A stretch of 64,000 nt of DNA from Microbacterium sp. USTB-Y (GCF_023703415.1 NZ_JAGMTU010000005.1:1-64000), one strand, 5' to 3'; shown: positions 6,675 to 15,450, numbered from the stretch's first letter. The notes: generated by a model from the letters alone, not told the origin. Translations and numbers: made by a program.

Positions 6675-8131
6675 GCCTGCTCCTGACGGCGGATCCTGCC
6701 CGCCCGGGCGAACCAGGTGACGACGAATCCGAGCACGAGAGCGAAGAAGACGCCGAGGTTGGCGTAGGCCCAGTCGCCGTCCTTGCCGCCGATGAGGCCG
6801 AGGAAGTACCCCTGCCAGTTGTTCCACGGCGCCGCGTCGGCGAACCCGTTGATCACGAAGCCCCAGCCGATGATCGATGCCACGACGAGCGTGGCGATCG
6901 AGAGGACGTCCCAGGCGCCGTAGCGCCCGTTCGGGTCGAACAGCGCCGCCTCGTCGTAGTCCTTGCGGCGGCGGAGGATGTCGGCGATGAGGATCCCGGC
7001 CCACGCGGCCATCGGCACGCCGAGCGTGATGAGGAATGACTGGAAGGGGCCCAGGAAGTTCTGCGCGAAGAACACCACGACGATCGTGCCGATGGTGAGG
7101 ATCACGCCGTCGACCGCCGCTGCGGCCGGCCTCGGGATCCGGATCCCGAGGCTGAGCAGGGTGAGACCCGACGAGTAGATGCCGAGCACCGCGCCCGAGA
7201 CCAGCGTGAGGATCGCGACGATGAGGAACGGGAACAGCGCCCAGTCCGGGAGCAGCGAGGCGAGCGCCCCGATCGGATCGGCCGCGACGGCGGCGCCGAG
7301 CTTGTCGTCCGAACCGGCGAGGAGGAGACCGAAGAACACCAGCACGATCGGGGCGACGGATCCGCCGATCGTGTTCCAGGCGACGATCTGCGTGTCCGAC
7401 GCGGTGCGCTTCTGATAGCGGGACCAGTCGGCGGCGATGTTGATCCAGCCGAGCCCGAAGCCGGTCATCACCATGACGAGCGCTCCGATGGTCTGGGCGA
7501 GGGTGCCGTCCGGGTGCGAGAAGGCCTTGTCCCAGTGGATGCTCGAGAACGTCAGGATCAGGAACAGCACCGTGAACGCGCCGGTCAGCCAGGTGAGCAC
7601 CGACTGGAGCCGCATGATCGTGTGGTAGCCGAGCACCGATGCGCCGACGATGAGAGCGGCCACGAGGATCGTCGCGATGATGTTCACGGCGACGTCGCCG
7701 CTCTCGCCCACCCAGCCGAGCCGGTGCAGCACCGTGGTGGTCGCGAGCACGGCGGTGATGGTGAGCGACGTCTCCCAGCCGATCGAGGTGAGCCACGACA
7801 CGATGCCGGGGATCTTCTGCCCCTGCACGCCGAACGCGGCCCGCGACAGCACCATGGTCGGCGCGGATCCGCGCTTTCCGGCGATCGCGATGAGCCCGCA
7901 CAGTGCGAAGGACACCACGATGCCGATGATCGCGACGACCGTCGCCTGCCAGAGCGAGATGCCGAAGCCGAGCAGGAACGAGCCGTAGGACATGCCGAAC
8001 ACCGACACGTTCGCGGCGAACCACGGCCAGAACAGGTCGCGGGGCCGCGCGGTGCGCTCCGATTCGGGGACGATCTCGATGCCCCGGCTCTCGATGAGGG
8101 TGCCGGCTCCGGTGCTGCGCTCTGCGGACAT
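6671..8131 (-). CDS. NCS1-family permease (cytosine/purine/allantoin transporter type)
   Basis: 486 aa with about 12 predicted membrane helices, starting near LFWPWFAANVSVFGMSYGSF. The NCS1 family imports nucleobases, hydantoins, allantoin, thiamine or related compounds with Na+ or H+. Landmarks: RAAFGVQGQKIPG in the loop after helix 2, GWINIAADWSRYQKR and the GVPMAAWAGILIADI region. The stop overlaps the start of the cysteine hydrolase, so the two form one transcription unit: uptake, then hydrolysis. The ATG at 8131 has only a weak AGGATG. Upstream, 8132-8353 is a divergent gap shared with the decarboxylase; apart from a TACGAT hexamer near 8270 I see no clear operator. Confidence 0.85.
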   Translation of the reverse strand: MSAERSTGAGTLIESRGIEIVPESERTARPRDLFWPWFAANVSVFGMSYGSFLLGFGISLWQATVVAIIGIVVSFALCGLIAIAGKRGSAPTMVLSRAAFGVQGQKIPGIVSWLTSIGWETSLTITAVLATTTVLHRLGWVGESGDVAVNIIATILVAALIVGASVLGYHTIMRLQSVLTWLTGAFTVLFLILTFSSIHWDKAFSHPDGTLAQTIGALVMVMTGFGLGWINIAADWSRYQKRTASDTQIVAWNTIGGSVAPIVLVFFGLLLAGSDDKLGAAVAADPIGALASLLPDWALFPFLIVAILTLVSGAVLGIYSSGLTLLSLGIRIPRPAAAAVDGVILTIGTIVVVFFAQNFLGPFQSFLITLGVPMAAWAGILIADILRRRKDYDEAALFDPNGRYGAWDVLSIATLVVASIIGWGFVINGFADAAPWNNWQGYFLGLIGGKDGDWAYANLGVFFALVLGFVVTWFARAGRIRRQEQA

Positions 8132-8353
8132 GGCAACATCCTGGCAGGCAGGAGGGCGACGGAGGCGGATCCCGGCGGTTTTCGGGGCGGTCTTCGTCGT
8201 GCCGACGCCCCGTTCGGCGCAGCCGGAGTTCCTCGAGAACCCGATCGCCGTCCGACGCGGCGAGGCGGTACGATAACGCCGACCCGTTGATCCGGCGCGG
8301 CATCTCTGCTCGTGACCGGGCGCCCGTAGGCTTCCGGGTCGGAAGGATCCGCC

Positions 8354-9727
8354 ATGGACGCCGCGCGCATGCATGCCGCCTCGCCCGAATCCGCCGCGAT
8401 CGTCGACGCCGTGCTCGACTACTCCCGCCGCCGGATGCTCGCCACCGATGTGCCGCTGGACAAACCGCAGCCCGAAGCCGAACTGCGACGCCTCGTGGGC
8501 GCGACGATCACCGACGCCGGACTCGGCGGGCAGCGCGCGCTCAGCGTCTTCGAGCACATCCTCGCCCCGGCCTGCCTCACCACGAGCCACCCCAACTACC
8601 TCTCCTTCATCCCCAACGCGCCGACCGTGGCGGCCATGGCGTTCGACCTCGTCGTCTCGGCCTCGGGGCTCTACGGGGGCAGCTGGCTCGAGGGCGCCGG
8701 AGCGGTGCACGCGGAGAACGAGGTGCTCTCGTGGCTCGCCGCCGAGTTCGGGCTGCCCGAGACCGCGGGCGGCGTCTTCGTGCAGGGCGGCACGATCGGC
8801 AACCTCTCGGCGCTCGCCGCGGCGCGCGACAAGGCCGGACGGCGTCTCGACGCGGCCGGCACGTCCCGGCCCGCACGGTGGAAGCTGGTCTGCAGCCTGG
8901 AGGCGCACTCCTCGAACAAGTCGGCCGCGAAGATCATGGACGTCGACGTGATCGCGGTGCCCGCGGGCGCCGACGGCAAGCTGCACGCCGACGAGGTGCG
9001 CGCCGCCCTGGAGGAGCACGGGGACGCGGTGTTCGCGGTCGTGGCGACCGCCGGATCCACCAACTTCGGCATCCTCGACGACATCGCCGGCATCGCGGCG
9101 CTCAAGGACGAGTTCGAGTTCTGGCTGCACATCGACGGTGCATACGGGCTGACCGCCATGCTGGCGCCGGAGGCCAGGGCGTGGTTCGCCGGCGTCGAGC
9201 GGTGCGACTCGCTCGTCGTGGATCCGCACAAGTGGCTGTACGCGCCCTTCGACTGCTGCGCGCTGCTGTACCGGGATCCGGCCGACGGCCGTCTGGCGCA
9301 CACGCAGCACGCGGAGTACCTGGACACCCTCACCGACACGGATGAGTTCAGCCCCTCGGACTACTCGATCCAGCTCACCCGGCGCCCGCGCGGACTGCCG
9401 CTGTGGTTCTCGCTCGCGACCTACGGCGTGGCGGCGTACCGGGAGGCCGTGAGCTCGACGCTCGCGCTGACCCGGCGGATCGCCGATGAGATCGCCTCCC
9501 GCCCAGAGCTGCGCCTGGTGCGCGACCCCGAGCTCTCGGTGGTCGTGTTCGAGCGCGAGGGCTGGGAGCGCGCCGACTACGACCGCTGGTCGGACGAGCT
9601 GCTGCAGTCGCAGCGCGCCCTGGTCGTGCCGAGTTCGCACGCCGGCCGGGTCAACACGCGCTTCGCGATCCTGAACCCGCTGACGACCTTCGAGGACCTC
9701 GTCGGGATCCTGGACACGATGCGCTGA
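8354..9727 (+). CDS. PLP-dependent group II decarboxylase (aromatic/diamino acid type)
   Basis: 457 aa fold-type I pyridoxal-phosphate enzyme related to DOPA/tyrosine, glutamate and diaminobutyrate decarboxylases. Visible: GGTIGNLSALAAARDKAG (cofactor loop), SLEAHSSNKSAAKI, LHIDGAYG (Asp for the pyridine nitrogen), and the Schiff-base lysine in LVVDPHKWLYAPFDCC at about residue 290. GGAAGGATCC gives a good ribosome binding site before the ATG. It is divergent from the NCS1 permease. The substrate could be an aromatic L-amino acid or a basic amino acid; together with a deiminase and hydrolases nearby, an amine-metabolism role is plausible. Confidence 0.85.
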   Translation: MDAARMHAASPESAAIVDAVLDYSRRRMLATDVPLDKPQPEAELRRLVGATITDAGLGGQRALSVFEHILAPACLTTSHPNYLSFIPNAPTVAAMAFDLVVSASGLYGGSWLEGAGAVHAENEVLSWLAAEFGLPETAGGVFVQGGTIGNLSALAAARDKAGRRLDAAGTSRPARWKLVCSLEAHSSNKSAAKIMDVDVIAVPAGADGKLHADEVRAALEEHGDAVFAVVATAGSTNFGILDDIAGIAALKDEFEFWLHIDGAYGLTAMLAPEARAWFAGVERCDSLVVDPHKWLYAPFDCCALLYRDPADGRLAHTQHAEYLDTLTDTDEFSPSDYSIQLTRRPRGLPLWFSLATYGVAAYREAVSSTLALTRRIADEIASRPELRLVRDPELSVVVFEREGWERADYDRWSDELLQSQRALVVPSSHAGRVNTRFAILNPLTTFEDLVGILDTMR

Positions 9728-9770
9728 GTCGCGGCGGGGGTGGTTCCGCGATCGGCCTCCCCGAGCAATT

Positions 9771-9841
9771 CCGCAGGACGGATCCACTTCCAGAGGACGA
9801 ATCGCGAAGGTTCATCCTTCAGGAGTGGATCCGTCCTGCGG
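9771..9841. repeat. 18-bp perfect inverted repeat between convergent genes
   Basis: CCGCAGGACGGATCCACT (9771-9788) and AGTGGATCCGTCCTGCGG (9824-9841) are perfectly complementary around a 35-base loop that contains a smaller GAAGG/CCTTC hairpin. It sits between the convergent decarboxylase and aminopeptidase genes, so a bidirectional terminator is possible, though no T-runs flank it. Confidence 0.8.
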
Positions 9842-9870
9842 GTTGAAGGCGGACCCGGGCAAGAGCCGGC

Positions 9871-11157
9871 TCAGCCTGCGAAGAAGGCCTTGGCGACGGC
9901 GGTGAGGTCGTGCAGGTCGCTCACACCGGCGAGCTCGCGGGCGGAGTGCATCGACAGGATCGGGATGCCCACGTCGACCGTGCGGATCCCCAGCCGGGTG
10001 GCGGTGATCGGTCCGATCGTGGATCCGCAGGGCACGTCGTTGTTCGAGACGAACTCCTGGGTCACCACACCGGCGGCGTCGCACCAGCGGTGCCACGCGG
10101 CCGCGCCCACCGCATCGGTCGCGTAGCGCTGGTTCGCGTTGATCTTCAGGATCGGACCGGATCCCAGCACCGGCTGCACGACCGGGTCGTGCCTGCCGGC
10201 GTAGTTCGGGTGCACCGAGTGCCCGACATCGCTGGACAGGCACCAGGAGGCGGCGTACGCGCGGTGCACATCGACGGCGTCGGCACCGAGCCCGGCGTAG
10301 ATGCGCTCCAGCACATCCTCCAGGATGGGGCCGGCGGCCCCGGAGCGGGATCCGGATCCGAGCTCCTCGTGGTCGAAGGCGGCCAGCACCGCGATCGCCC
10401 GCGGCTCGTCGTGCGCGGCGATCTCGCCCAGCGCCACGACCCCCGCGTGCACCGAGGCGAGGTCGTCGAGTCGTCCGCTCGCGAAGAACGCGTCGTCCTT
10501 GCCGAACACCGCACCGCGGGCGCTGTCGGCGGTGACGACGTCGAAGCCGCGGATCTCGCGCGGATCCACCCCCGCCGTGTCGGCGAGCTCTCCGAGGATG
10601 TCCGCCGACTCCGGGTCGCCCAGGCCCCAGACGGGCTGGGTCTCGACCTGCTTGTCCAGCGCGAGGCCGTTGTTGACGCCGCGGTCGAGGTGGATCGCGA
10701 GCTGCGGCAGGCGCAGCAGCGGTCCGGTCGCGGCGAGCACGACCCGGCCGTCGGCGAGGGCGAGGCGGCCGGCGAGGCGCAGCTCGCGGTCGAGCCACGA
10801 GTTCAGCAGCGGTCCGCCGTAGACCTCGACGGCGGCCTGCAGCCAGCCGCGGGATCCGGTCGTCGGACGGGGCTTGAGCTTGAAGCCGGGGGAGTCGGTG
10901 TGCGCGCCGAGCACGTGCACCGGGGTGGTCGCCGTGGCCTCCGGCGGCACGACCCAGGCGATCGCCGCGCCGTCGCGCACGATCACGAACCGGCCGCCGG
11001 GCTGCGCGGGCCAGGCCTCGGTCTCGTCGAGCCGGGTGAAGCCCTGGCCCTCGAGGCGCCGGGCGACCTCCTCCGCCGCGTGGTAGCTGGAGGGAGAGGC
11101 GCTGACGAAGTCGGCCAGATCCTCGACGTGCGTACGGGCGTGGGCGGCGTGGGACAT
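9871..11157 (-). CDS. apeB: M18-family aspartyl-type aminopeptidase
   Basis: 428 aa, the usual length for M18 zinc aminopeptidases that release acidic or neutral N-terminal residues from peptides in the cytosol. Metal and catalytic motifs: LGAHTDSPGFKLKP (first His and Asp region), FDHEELGSGSRSGA (catalytic and metal-binding Glu), and IPILSMHSARELAGVSDLHD (last His). GGAAGGATCC precedes the ATG at 11157. It is monocistronic, convergent with the decarboxylase and divergent from the HelR-like gene. The function is housekeeping peptide turnover. Confidence 0.88.
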   Translation of the reverse strand: MSHAAHARTHVEDLADFVSASPSSYHAAEEVARRLEGQGFTRLDETEAWPAQPGGRFVIVRDGAAIAWVVPPEATATTPVHVLGAHTDSPGFKLKPRPTTGSRGWLQAAVEVYGGPLLNSWLDRELRLAGRLALADGRVVLAATGPLLRLPQLAIHLDRGVNNGLALDKQVETQPVWGLGDPESADILGELADTAGVDPREIRGFDVVTADSARGAVFGKDDAFFASGRLDDLASVHAGVVALGEIAAHDEPRAIAVLAAFDHEELGSGSRSGAAGPILEDVLERIYAGLGADAVDVHRAYAASWCLSSDVGHSVHPNYAGRHDPVVQPVLGSGPILKINANQRYATDAVGAAAWHRWCDAAGVVTQEFVSNNDVPCGSTIGPITATRLGIRTVDVGIPILSMHSARELAGVSDLHDLTAVAKAFFAG

Positions 11158-11205
11158 GAGGATCCTTCCGAGGGCGTCCTTCGATCGTAGCCGCGCCCTC
11201 CGAAA

Positions 11206-11266
11206 GCTCCCGTCGCGGAAGATGTCGCTCAGGTGACGGGAAAGCGGCAGAAAATGCGACGGGAGC
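11206..11266. repeat. 11-bp inverted repeat in divergent gap before the HelR gene
   Basis: GCTCCCGTCGC (11206-11216) and GCGACGGGAGC (11256-11266) flank 39 bases. The stretch GTCGCGGAAGATGTCG here resembles GTCGCAGAAGATGTCG at 60079-60093, the left arm of another palindrome in this window. Because the neighbouring genes diverge, this one cannot be a simple 3' terminator. Confidence 0.6.
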
Positions 11267-11313
11267 GGATCCTGGCGGACCGCTCCCTGCACTTCCAGGA
11301 TACCGCCCGGGGT

Positions 11314-11334
11314 GGGGCTTGCGGCAAGGGCCCC
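11314..11334 (+). promoter_or_regulatory. Rifamycin-associated element (RAE)
   Basis: GGGGCTTGCGGCAAGGG followed by CCCC. It closely matches the rifamycin-associated element as I remember it (GGGGCTTGCGGCAAGGCCC), with one extra G before the final C run. RAEs lie upstream of rifamycin-inducible resistance genes in actinomycetes, including helR. Here it is 45 bases before the GTG start of the HelR-like gene and on the same strand, exactly where it would act. Confidence 0.8.
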
Positions 11335-11379
11335 CCGCCGGGGCAGACTGGGTGGCTTCGCCCTGGAATCGGAGGATCC

Positions 11380-13662
11380 GTGCGCCCTGAAACCCACCCC
11401 GACCAGCCCTTCGCCGTCGCCCCGTCGTCCCGCGCCCCGCAGCCGCCGGACACCCGGTCGGTCTTCGCCCTCCCGCCCGTGCTCGCCCGCAAGTCCGCCC
11501 CCGCGCTCATCGCCGCGGACGACGCCCACCTCGCCGCCGTCCGCGGACGGCTCGCGGAGGAGATCGCCGCGCTCGAGGATCGCCTCACCCGCCTGCGGGC
11601 CACCCACGCGCGGCTCGGCCAGGAGGCTCTCGACCGCGACCTCGAGATCCACCGCACCACGTCGCGGCTGCAGCTGCTGCGCCGATTCGGCGTCGACCTC
11701 TGCCTCGGGCGGATGGTCGTCGCCGGATCCGGCGAGCGGCCCGCCGAGCGGGTCTACATCGGACGCATCGGGCTGTCGGATGCCGCCGGGCACCGGCTGC
11801 TCGTCGACTGGCGGGCGCCCGCCGCCGAGCCCTTCTTCGCCGCCACCCACGCCGACCCGGCGGGGCTGGTCAGCCGTCGTCGCTACCGCTGGAGCTCCGG
11901 CCCCGGGAACGAGCGACGCATCACCGACTACTGGGACGAGGTCTTCGACCCGTCCGCGGACGGGGCGGGGGACGCCGCGGCGGCGCTCGACGACCAGTCC
12001 GCCTTCATCGCGAGCCTCGGCGCCTCGCGCTCGCCGCGGATGCGCGACGTGCTCGCCACCATCCAGGCCGACCAGGACGCGATCATCCGCGCGTCGTCGC
12101 GGGACGCCCTCGTCGTCGACGGCGGACCGGGCACCGGCAAGACCGTGGTCGCGCTGCACCGCGCCGCCTATCTCATGCACGCCGAGCAGCGGCTCAGCCA
12201 CGGGGGGATCCTCTTCGTCGGCCCGCACCGTCCCTATCTCGCCTACGTCGAGGATGTGCTGCCGAGCCTCGGCGAGGACAGCGTGCGGGTGTGCACCGTG
12301 CCCGACATGGTGCCCGAGGGACGCGACGGCGACCGCATGGCGGAGGAGCCCGACCCGCTCTGCCGCTCGCTCAAGTCCGGCTCGCGTCTGCTCGATGCGG
12401 TGGCCGCCGCGGTGCGGTACCACGAGCAGGCGCCCCGCGATCCGCTGCTCGTGGAGACGCCCTGGCGGGACGTGGTCATCGAACCGGATGCGTGGGCCGA
12501 GGCGTTCGACGCGCCGGCACCGGGCACCGCGCACAACGACGCCCGCGACGAGGTGTGGGACGCGCTGATCGGAGCGCTCGTCGAGGACCACGCCGACGAG
12601 GACCTGCCCGCGCGGGCCCTGGACCGGTCGCTGCGGCAGAACACGGCGCTGCAGCGGGCGTTCGTCGCGGCCTGGCCCGTGCTGGATCCGGTGGGCGTCA
12701 TCGCCGATCTGTGGGCGGTGCCCGCCTTCCTGCGCGTCTGCGCGCCGTGGCTCGGCGACGCGGAGCGGGAGGCGCTGCGGCGCGAGGACGCCCGCGCCTG
12801 GACCCGTCAGGACCTCCCGCTCCTCGACGAGGCGCGCGCGCTCATCGGCGATCCGGCGGGGGCGCGCCGGCGTCGACGCCAGGAGGCGGTCACCGCCGAG
12901 GAGCGGGAGTATCGCGAGCGCGTGCTGGACGAGCTGCTGGCCGCCGACGACGACAAGGAGAGCGCGATCACCGGGTTCTTCTTCGGCGAGGACAGCGCCG
13001 GGGTGCGCGAGATGCTCCTCGACGAGGAGGCCCTGCCCCGCCGGGATCCGGATGCGCTCGCAGGCCCCTTCGCGCACGTGATCGTCGACGAGGCGCAGGA
13101 GCTCAGCGATGCGGAGTGGGCCATGCTGCTGCGCCGTGGGCCGTCGCACAGCCTGACCATCGTCGGCGACCGCGCGCAGGCCCGGCACGGGTTCGGGGAG
13201 ACGTGGGCCGACCGCCTCGCCCGGATCGGCCTGCGCCGGGTCGCCCAGGCGTCGCTGCGCATCAACTACCGCACGCCGGAGGAGGTCATGGCGGCCGCCG
13301 AGCCCGTCATCCGGGCCGCGCTGCCCGATGCCAACGTGCCCGTCTCGGTGCGCGCGAGCGGCATCCCGGTGCGATACGCGTCCGCGGCGGAGCGCGACCG
13401 GATCATCGCGGAGTGGCTGGCGGCGCACGCCGAGGGGATCGCCTGCGTGATCGGCGACGACAGGCCGTACCGGGACGCCCGGGGCGCCGTCGAGCCGCGG
13501 GTGCGCCTGTGCACGCCGCTGACGGCGAAGGGCCTGGAGTTCGACCTCGTCGTGCTCGTGGATCCGGAGCTCCTCGGCGAGGGGATCGAGGGCGCCGTCG
13601 ACCGCTACGTGGCGATGACCCGCGCGACTCAGGAGCTCGTCGTGCTCACCGGGGAGCGCTGA
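11380..13662 (+). CDS. helR: HelR/HelD-like RNA polymerase-recycling ATPase
   Basis: 760 aa UvrD-like superfamily 1 ATPase of the HelD class, which enters RNA polymerase and removes it from DNA; the HelR branch also displaces rifamycins. Order of parts: N-terminal coiled-coil arm (about residues 45-105, LAEEIAALEDRLTRLRATHARLG), Walker A GGPGTGKTVVALHRAAYL near residue 248, long insertion, Walker B HVIVDEAQELSD, QAxHGF-type motif, and C-terminal TPLTAKGLEFDLVVL with YVAMTRATQELVVL. GGAGGATCC supports the GTG at 11380; the open frame runs further upstream but through the RAE. The RAE upstream is strong support for HelR over generic HelD. Expected effect: rifamycin tolerance. Confidence 0.85.
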   Translation: MRPETHPDQPFAVAPSSRAPQPPDTRSVFALPPVLARKSAPALIAADDAHLAAVRGRLAEEIAALEDRLTRLRATHARLGQEALDRDLEIHRTTSRLQLLRRFGVDLCLGRMVVAGSGERPAERVYIGRIGLSDAAGHRLLVDWRAPAAEPFFAATHADPAGLVSRRRYRWSSGPGNERRITDYWDEVFDPSADGAGDAAAALDDQSAFIASLGASRSPRMRDVLATIQADQDAIIRASSRDALVVDGGPGTGKTVVALHRAAYLMHAEQRLSHGGILFVGPHRPYLAYVEDVLPSLGEDSVRVCTVPDMVPEGRDGDRMAEEPDPLCRSLKSGSRLLDAVAAAVRYHEQAPRDPLLVETPWRDVVIEPDAWAEAFDAPAPGTAHNDARDEVWDALIGALVEDHADEDLPARALDRSLRQNTALQRAFVAAWPVLDPVGVIADLWAVPAFLRVCAPWLGDAEREALRREDARAWTRQDLPLLDEARALIGDPAGARRRRRQEAVTAEEREYRERVLDELLAADDDKESAITGFFFGEDSAGVREMLLDEEALPRRDPDALAGPFAHVIVDEAQELSDAEWAMLLRRGPSHSLTIVGDRAQARHGFGETWADRLARIGLRRVAQASLRINYRTPEEVMAAAEPVIRAALPDANVPVSVRASGIPVRYASAAERDRIIAEWLAAHAEGIACVIGDDRPYRDARGAVEPRVRLCTPLTAKGLEFDLVVLVDPELLGEGIEGAVDRYVAMTRATQELVVLTGER

Positions 13663-13692
13663 CCGGCGGAAGCGAGGACGACCGCCCCGGGC

Positions 13693-14709
13693 TCACAGGT
13701 CGGCGCCGACGAGCGCCTCGCCCAGCGGCGTGCGCAGGTGCATCATCCGGGCGCCGTCGCGGGTGCTGTCGATCAGGCCCGCATCGCGCAGCACCGTGAG
13801 GTGGTGGGAGGCGGTGGAGACCGCGATCCCCGCCCCCACCGCCACCTGGGTCGTGGTCCGCGGCACGTGCGCGGCGAGCAGGATCCCCGCGCGCACCGGC
13901 CCGACGAGGGCCTCCAGGGCGCGCACCCGGTCCTCGGTGTCGGCCGCCCAGCCGGCCGTCACTCCGTGCGCGGGGTAGAAAAGCGTCGGCTGGGCCGGCG
14001 GCTCGGTGAGCACCATGCAGCCCCAGGACGACATGACGGAGGGGACGAGCACCAGGCCGCCGCCCCGGCAGTCCACGTCCTCGCTATGCCGTCGCAGCCG
14101 CACGCGCACGGAGCCGTCGCCCCATCCGACCTGGGGGTGCAGGGCGGATGCCATGGCGGCGAGCCCCTCGGTCGCGATCGTGCGGGACCGCACGGCGATG
14201 TCGGATCTCAGGATCCGCTCCAGCTGCGGCCAGACCGGCGCCATCGTGCAGTCCCAGACCTCCTCCCAGGCGTCGGCGATGATCGCGCGCGCCCGCGCCG
14301 GGTGCTCCTGCATGCGGCGCAGGGACTCCTGGCGACGGCCGGAGGAGCGCGCGATCATCTTGCCGAGGTCCACGCGCATGCCGGCGAGCGGGGCCTCCCG
14401 CAGCGCCGCGAGCTCGTCGTCGGGCCCCAGGTCCCAACGGGCGGTGGTCGTGACGAAGTCGGGCATGTAGCCGTCGGCGCCGATCACCGGCGCGAGCACG
14501 TCGAACGCGTGGCGGGGCAGTCGCCCGCGCACGCTCTTGAGCCAGCCCCAGGCGAGCGGATAGTGCTCCGGGCGCAGCAGCACGCGCACGGCGTGGGCGA
14601 GCTCATGGCCGGGCGAGACGCCGAACCGCACGGCCTGGATGTCGCCGGGGCTCAGGCGGAAGTCGACCCGGTGGTGCTCCCACTCGACGCCCTCCATGTT
14701 TCGATCCAC
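13693..14709 (-). CDS. ArsR-type winged-helix regulator with DUF5937-like N-terminal domain
   Basis: 338 aa. The C-terminal 90 residues form an ArsR-like winged helix: LEALVGPVRAGILLAAHVPRTTTQVA, then GIAVSTASHHLTVLRDAGLIDSTRDGARM, including the recognition helix. The N-terminal 230 residues fit the DUF5937 type found fused to such domains; its ligand is unknown. Start is uncertain: GTG 14709 or ATG 14697. Both lie in a perfect inverted repeat (14698-14717), so autoregulation is likely. TAGAGT on the minus strand a few bases upstream of the GTG would give a nearly leaderless mRNA. It is divergent from a cupin gene. Confidence 0.75.
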   Translation of the reverse strand: MDRNMEGVEWEHHRVDFRLSPGDIQAVRFGVSPGHELAHAVRVLLRPEHYPLAWGWLKSVRGRLPRHAFDVLAPVIGADGYMPDFVTTTARWDLGPDDELAALREAPLAGMRVDLGKMIARSSGRRQESLRRMQEHPARARAIIADAWEEVWDCTMAPVWPQLERILRSDIAVRSRTIATEGLAAMASALHPQVGWGDGSVRVRLRRHSEDVDCRGGGLVLVPSVMSSWGCMVLTEPPAQPTLFYPAHGVTAGWAADTEDRVRALEALVGPVRAGILLAAHVPRTTTQVAVGAGIAVSTASHHLTVLRDAGLIDSTRDGARMMHLRTPLGEALVGADL

Positions 14710-14717
14710 ATCGAAAC
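14698..14717. promoter_or_regulatory. Operator of the ArsR-type regulator
   Basis: GTTTCGATCCACATCGAAAC is a perfect 8-bp inverted repeat with a four-base spacer. It covers the translation start of the regulator and lies 60 bases before the divergent cupin gene at 14777. Position and symmetry make it the likely autoregulatory site, possibly also controlling the cupin-DUF4287-DHFR gene run. Confidence 0.65.
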
Positions 14718-14776
14718 TCTACGACGTGGATCCGAACCCGGGGAGAGTGGGAGCACGCCACCGAGAGGAGCACGAC

Positions 14777-15133
14777 ATGAGCATCATCGCACCCGAGATC
14801 GCCGTGATCACGCCCGAGGAGATCCGCCTCGGCACGGGCGACGGACGGCGATTCGAAGGCGCCGAGCACGGCGCCGCCGTCTCGTACTTCTACGTCGACA
14901 ACCAGCCCGGTCAGGGGTCTCTGCTGCACTGGCACCCCTACCCTGAGACCTGGGTCGTGATCGAGGGCGAAGTCGCCTTCACCGTCGGCGACCGCATCAT
15001 CACCGCGACCGCGGGCGACACCGTGACGGGGCCCGCCTTCGTGCCCCACCGCTTCGAGAACGTGGGATCGGGCACCATGCGCCTGATCGGGATCCACGCC
15101 TCGGCCGTGATCATCCAGACCGTGGTCGACTGA
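14777..15133 (+). CDS. Cupin-domain protein
   Basis: 118 aa single cupin barrel. Motif 1 is seen as LLHWHPYPETWVVIEGEVAF (His-x-His and Glu metal ligands) and motif 2 as AGDTVTGPAFVPHRFENVGSG (final His). Such small cupins are dioxygenases, isomerases or sensors; the sequence does not decide. GAGAGGAG precedes the ATG. It starts a run of three small same-strand genes (cupin, DUF4287, DHFR-like) divergent from the ArsR-type regulator, which probably controls them. Confidence 0.8.
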   Translation: MSIIAPEIAVITPEEIRLGTGDGRRFEGAEHGAAVSYFYVDNQPGQGSLLHWHPYPETWVVIEGEVAFTVGDRIITATAGDTVTGPAFVPHRFENVGSGTMRLIGIHASAVIIQTVVD

Positions 15134-15156
15134 CCACAACCGCAGAGGAGCAGAAC

Positions 15157-15450
15157 ATGTCGTTCCAGGCATATCTCGACGCCGTCGAGACCAAGACCGG
15201 GCTCACGCCGCGCCAGATCGTGGACCTCGCCGAGGTGCAGGGCTTCGGCCCCGGCACCAAGGCCGCCCCGATCCTCGAATGGCTCAAGAGCGAATACGAC
15301 CTCGGACGCGGACACGGCATGGCGATCGTGCACGTGATCACCAAGGGCCCGACGATCAGCACGAAGCACGTGGGAACCGATGGCACGCACCGGGATGCCA
15401 GCGATACGCTCTGGCTCGACGGCAAGGATTCGAATCCGGACCGCGCCTGA
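15157..15450 (+). CDS. DUF4287-domain protein
   Basis: 97 aa soluble protein matching DUF4287: MSFQAYLDAVETKTGLTPRQIVDLAE, then ILEWLKSEYDLGRGHGMAIVHVI. The function of the family is not known; members often occur with small stress or general metabolism genes. AGAGGAG is seven bases upstream. It lies 23 bases after the cupin gene and 37 before the DHFR-like gene, so the three are probably co-transcribed. Confidence 0.8.
   Translation: MSFQAYLDAVETKTGLTPRQIVDLAEVQGFGPGTKAAPILEWLKSEYDLGRGHGMAIVHVITKGPTISTKHVGTDGTHRDASDTLWLDGKDSNPDRA

Noticed and set aside
6039..13428. Very long open frames antisense or out of frame to real genes (for example 6671-9787 beyond the permease, 9871-13428 beyond the aminopeptidase, 2272-5379 and 34067-38212)
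   Set aside because: High G+C removes stop codons in shadow frames. Translations are Arg/Ala/Pro-rich without motifs and cover well-recognised genes on the other strand.
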